NCBI GenBank assembly: GCA_018266795.1
Contig: JAFDZV010000038.1
Span: 1-64,000, forward strand
Source of the DNA: Bacteroidota bacterium
GTDB taxonomy: Bacteria; Bacteroidota; Ignavibacteria; OLB7
DNA: 64,000 bases
Direction of reading: 5' to 3'
The notes under the pieces are model-generated. The model was not told where the DNA came from. It did not search any database and worked only from the letters and a program-made list of their open reading frames with translations. Shown here in pieces: positions 61,421 to 64,000 of this stretch. Position 1 is the stretch's first letter. Each line of letters begins with the position of its first letter. The position numbers and the translations under genes are program-made.

Positions 61421-61612
61421 AAGGCCGTTGAACAACCTCCGGCCCGATGCCGGAGCAGTGCGGGGACGGGAATTGTTCGTGGAGCCGGCCCGCCGGCACT
61501 CCGGCGCACCGTCACTCCGAGGCACCCCGGCCGGCTGCAACCGCGCGGCCGCGAGCACGATTCGTTCGGAGCTTTGTCACGGACCGGCGTCGGCCATTGA
61601 CCCGGGCTCCTG

Positions 61613-61620
61613 TATATTTG
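61613..61620 (+). promoter_or_regulatory. -7 box before the 61710 gene
   Basis: TATATTTG, a perfect TAnnTTTG. No TTG at the expected distance. The leader would be about 85 nt. Confidence 0.45.
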
Positions 61621-61709
61621 GCACCGGCGCCAGGTTCGCCGTGCCTTCCTCGCTTCCGCCGATCCGGCAAACTTGATCGAACTACTCCTCCAGTAACCAG
61701 GATCACGCC

Positions 61710-63758
61710 ATGCGACGTTTTCTACTCATCATGCTTGCGGTTATCCTCTGCAGTGTTGGAGCATTCGCCGGCTATGTGATGTGGGACTACGACCCCGACA
61801 ACGTCAGCCCGATGGTTGACGTGCCGAGCTACATGGCGCTGTTCGACAAGATGGTGAAGGAGCGTACGGCCGGCGGAACGTTCGGCACGCTGGACGATGC
61901 ACGCAAGCTGCGCGTGCTTGGTGATATTCTTGCATCGCACAACGGCGAGCCGGCCCGGGAGGTTGCTCTGTTCAAGGCGCGGGAGCTTCAGGACAAGGAG
62001 GCCGCGCTGGCATTGCTACGCCGGGATCTGAATTCGCTGCGCGACGAGCAATACGAGGTTGCGATTGCATCGATCGCAGCGCTCGGCACGCCGAAGGGGA
62101 ATGCGTTTCTGGATTCGCTCTACAAGAGTCTCCTTGCCGATCCGGCCGCGCATACGCCGCTGGGCGGCTACCGCACAAGCTCGCTCACGGTTGTGCGGGC
62201 TGAGCCGGACCTGAACTTCTCGTTCCGCGAACACAGCCGCAACGATGCGGACTACACAACCTCGAAGACGCGCGAGTCCGCTCTGTTCTTCCCTGCAGGC
62301 GCCGAGTATGTGATGGAGGTGCCGAACATGGACGATGTTATCGGGCGACTGAACGACTCACGCTTCATGAAGGCACTGGAGGGCAGCCCCGTTCCGAAGG
62401 ATGCTTGGCAGCTTCCGATGCTGAAGACGCTTGCATCGCTTCGCTCGCGACTGGGCGAGACGATGGGTTTCATGGCGCCCTATTTCTCCCCCGAACGATT
62501 CTTTCGCGACGGCACGATGCTGGCCAAGTACGGAAACGAGTACCTGATTGTCAGTTTCAAGGACAAGAATGTCTCGGTGGCGGAGACTCTGATCGACATC
62601 TTCAGCAAGCTCGGCAAGGATTTCGGCATCAAGCATTGGGAGGTGAACGGCGCCACGCTCTCATCGGTCGAGAACAGAAAGAGCGGCAAGACACTGAACT
62701 ACGCGGTGGTTGGCGACTACTTCGTTGCCTGTACGGACACGGGTCTGATCAGCCGCGCGGTGCGAACGTTCCAGACCGAGCACGAGAATTCGATGGCGAT
62801 CGATCCGCAGTTCGCGAAGCTGTACGGCGCGGTGGACCAGACCGGAGAACGCGACGTGTTTTTCGCATGGTTCAACCCGACAACCTATTTCGAGATCACC
62901 GGCTCCTCCAGCCCCGCCGCCCGCAGGCTCAGCGTGCTTGCCCGCACGCTGCACCGGCCGGTGCTGATGAACGACGGTGCGGCTCGCGCCGGTGCGCTGG
63001 CAGCGGCGTTCGGCGGCACGATGGGCTGGAGTGTTGTCAGCGGCGACGATCCGGACGCCGTATGGCGCTACATCGTGAACGTACGTTCGCTCGGAAAGAA
63101 TCCGATCGACTCGCTCGCACGGTTGGCGAAGATGGATATCGGCAGGCAGATCGTACCCTATCTCTCCCCGTCGTTCGCGCTGGGCTATGGCGGTGTCGAT
63201 CACCTGAAGCAGCCGTATGGTTATTCCAACACGTCATTCAACGTGCTGGCGGCAATCCCGCTTCGTTCCGCCCCGGCACGGTTCGACTCCACGCTACGCG
63301 TGCTGTTCGGCCGCATCACGTCGCTTGTCTACTCACCGGAAACGCTTCCCGGAACCGGCACCCGTCTCTGGATTGCCAGCGACACGACGACGAACGACAG
63401 CCTGATGCGCGAGCGCAGGCTGCAGCCCAGCTTTGCCGTGGTCAATAACACGCTGCTGATCACGTCCACACCGTCGCTGCTGCGCACGGGCGCCGCAGCG
63501 ATCCAGAACGCGCAGGGCGGAACGGGCTCCACCGATACCTACTTCAGTGGTTCGCTGGGTGTGGATGCGTTCGCCGCGAACGCCACGAAGTATCTCAAGA
63601 GCTATCTGCTCCGGAGAGATACCTATTCACCCGCGGAGATAAGCAGCCGGATCGATCCGCTCCGAAATGCATTCGGGCTGTACGATCGGATCGAGTGGAC
63701 GTTCAAGGTGGAGAATGGCCTGCGCCATGGCGACGGCAAACTGGTGGCGAAACGGTAG
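61710..63758 (+). CDS. Membrane-anchored protein, DUF3352-like
   Basis: A protein of 682 aa. An N-terminal membrane segment (MRRFLLIMLAVILCSVGAFAGYVMW) leads to a large extracytoplasmic region. Segments such as ALFFPAGAEYVMEVPNMDDV, then YLIVSFKDKNVSVAETLIDI and KTLNYAVVGDYFVACTDTGL, fit the DUF3352 pattern (repeat units that test how far a structure persists). The function is unknown. It is followed 14 bp later by another membrane-anchored gene, suggesting an operon. The match to DUF3352 is tentative. Confidence 0.7.
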   Translation: MRRFLLIMLAVILCSVGAFAGYVMWDYDPDNVSPMVDVPSYMALFDKMVKERTAGGTFGTLDDARKLRVLGDILASHNGEPAREVALFKARELQDKEAALALLRRDLNSLRDEQYEVAIASIAALGTPKGNAFLDSLYKSLLADPAAHTPLGGYRTSSLTVVRAEPDLNFSFREHSRNDADYTTSKTRESALFFPAGAEYVMEVPNMDDVIGRLNDSRFMKALEGSPVPKDAWQLPMLKTLASLRSRLGETMGFMAPYFSPERFFRDGTMLAKYGNEYLIVSFKDKNVSVAETLIDIFSKLGKDFGIKHWEVNGATLSSVENRKSGKTLNYAVVGDYFVACTDTGLISRAVRTFQTEHENSMAIDPQFAKLYGAVDQTGERDVFFAWFNPTTYFEITGSSSPAARRLSVLARTLHRPVLMNDGAARAGALAAAFGGTMGWSVVSGDDPDAVWRYIVNVRSLGKNPIDSLARLAKMDIGRQIVPYLSPSFALGYGGVDHLKQPYGYSNTSFNVLAAIPLRSAPARFDSTLRVLFGRITSLVYSPETLPGTGTRLWIASDTTTNDSLMRERRLQPSFAVVNNTLLITSTPSLLRTGAAAIQNAQGGTGSTDTYFSGSLGVDAFAANATKYLKSYLLRRDTYSPAEISSRIDPLRNAFGLYDRIEWTFKVENGLRHGDGKLVAKR

Positions 63759-63772
63759 CGGACGGTCGAGAC

Positions 63773-64000
63773 ATGCAAGAGACGAAGGCCGATACGAAAT
63801 CCCGTTCACTGCGGCGAATCATGATGCGTACCGGCATCTGGGCGGCCGTGGCGGCGGTGCTGGTTGTTGGAGGCATCTGGGGCTATCGTGCACTGGACTC
63901 CTCCCGGATGGACTTCGATGTGGCGTTCACCCCATCAACGATACCCGCGGACAACAGTTCCTCTGCGATTCTGGAGATCAAGCTCATCTCGCGCTTCGGC
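63773..64000 (+). CDS. Membrane-anchored protein, cut by the right edge
   Basis: An open frame of 76 codons from ATG 63773 to the window end without a stop. MQETKADTKSRSLRRIMMRT is followed by a membrane helix (GIWAAVAAVLVVGGIWGYRA). The extracytoplasmic start FDVAFTPSTIPADNSSSAIL resembles the first strand of an invasin-type Ig-like domain. It is the second gene after the DUF3352-like one, with a 14-bp gap. The function cannot be judged from this fragment. Confidence 0.7.
   Translation, partial: MQETKADTKSRSLRRIMMRTGIWAAVAAVLVVGGIWGYRALDSSRMDFDVAFTPSTIPADNSSSAILEIKLISRFG

Noticed and set aside
61421-61709. Small gene or RNA in the gap before the DUF3352-like gene
   Set aside because: Only a -7 box and a short GTTGAACAAC string are visible; no reading frame or folded RNA pattern stands out.

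Overview
The window is 64 kb of GC-rich bacterial chromosome. It points to the FCB group (Bacteroidota, Chlorobiota, Kapabacteria and relatives). Four secreted proteins end in type IX secretion (T9SS) sorting domains. Several promoters have the Bacteroidota layout TTG, 20-21 bp, TAnnTTTG, best seen before tRNA-Glu (6121-6152) and before the histidine regulator (54282-54313). Genes are densely packed, with many ATGA overlaps and a few GTG or TTG starts. I cannot name the species.

Layout. 1-5.4 kb (minus): a large RHS/YD-repeat protein that runs off the left edge, preceded by a T9SS cargo protein. 6.1-9.1 kb: tRNA-Glu, a possible integrase remnant, three small secreted proteins (two of them paralogues) and decayed sequence, together resembling a small tRNA-flanked island. 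9.1-13.4 kb (plus): an ArsR / VOC / SRPBCC / DUF1801 cluster, then a short UvrA-family ATPase. 13.6-17.6 kb (minus): a beta-propeller T9SS protein and an HMA-domain lipoprotein. 17.9-24.5 kb (plus): FtsB/DivIC-like protein, ROK kinase, a divergent Lgt-like membrane enzyme, a Cys-rich radical SAM protein resembling tetraether lipid synthase, a small membrane protein, photolyase and a lipoprotein. 24.7-32.5 kb: sugar kinase, cupin phosphoglucose isomerase, Cys-rich envelope proteins and two mannose-6-phosphate-isomerase-like proteins. 32.9-36.3 kb: FabI, then AdaA-AlkA fusion plus Ogt (alkylation repair). 36.5-43.8 kb (minus): two giant PNGase F-like T9SS proteins. 45.1-54.3 kb (minus): DinB, a DUF1338 protein and a complete his operon headed by a TrpR/YerC-type repressor. 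54.4-58.2 kb (minus): PriA, cupin, TruA. 58.4-64 kb (plus): GH57 glycosidase and envelope proteins, running off the right edge.

Functional links. hisG-D-C-B-H-A-F-IE encode every step from PRPP to histidine. The upstream repressor gene has a promoter covered by two copies of a 16-bp palindrome, and a third copy sits on the hisG ribosome-binding site. The Lgt-like and radical SAM genes are adjacent and may form a lipid-modifying pair. The two PNGase F-like paralogues look like an active/inactive pair, each with a LamG-like domain inserted inside the enzyme fold.

Non-coding structure. Seven intergenic sites carry arrays of exact 7-bp periodicity, often as inverted arms. Five intergenic palindromes share a GGAG/CTCC core. 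There is also a three-unit double-hairpin cluster and three MITE-like inverted repeats.
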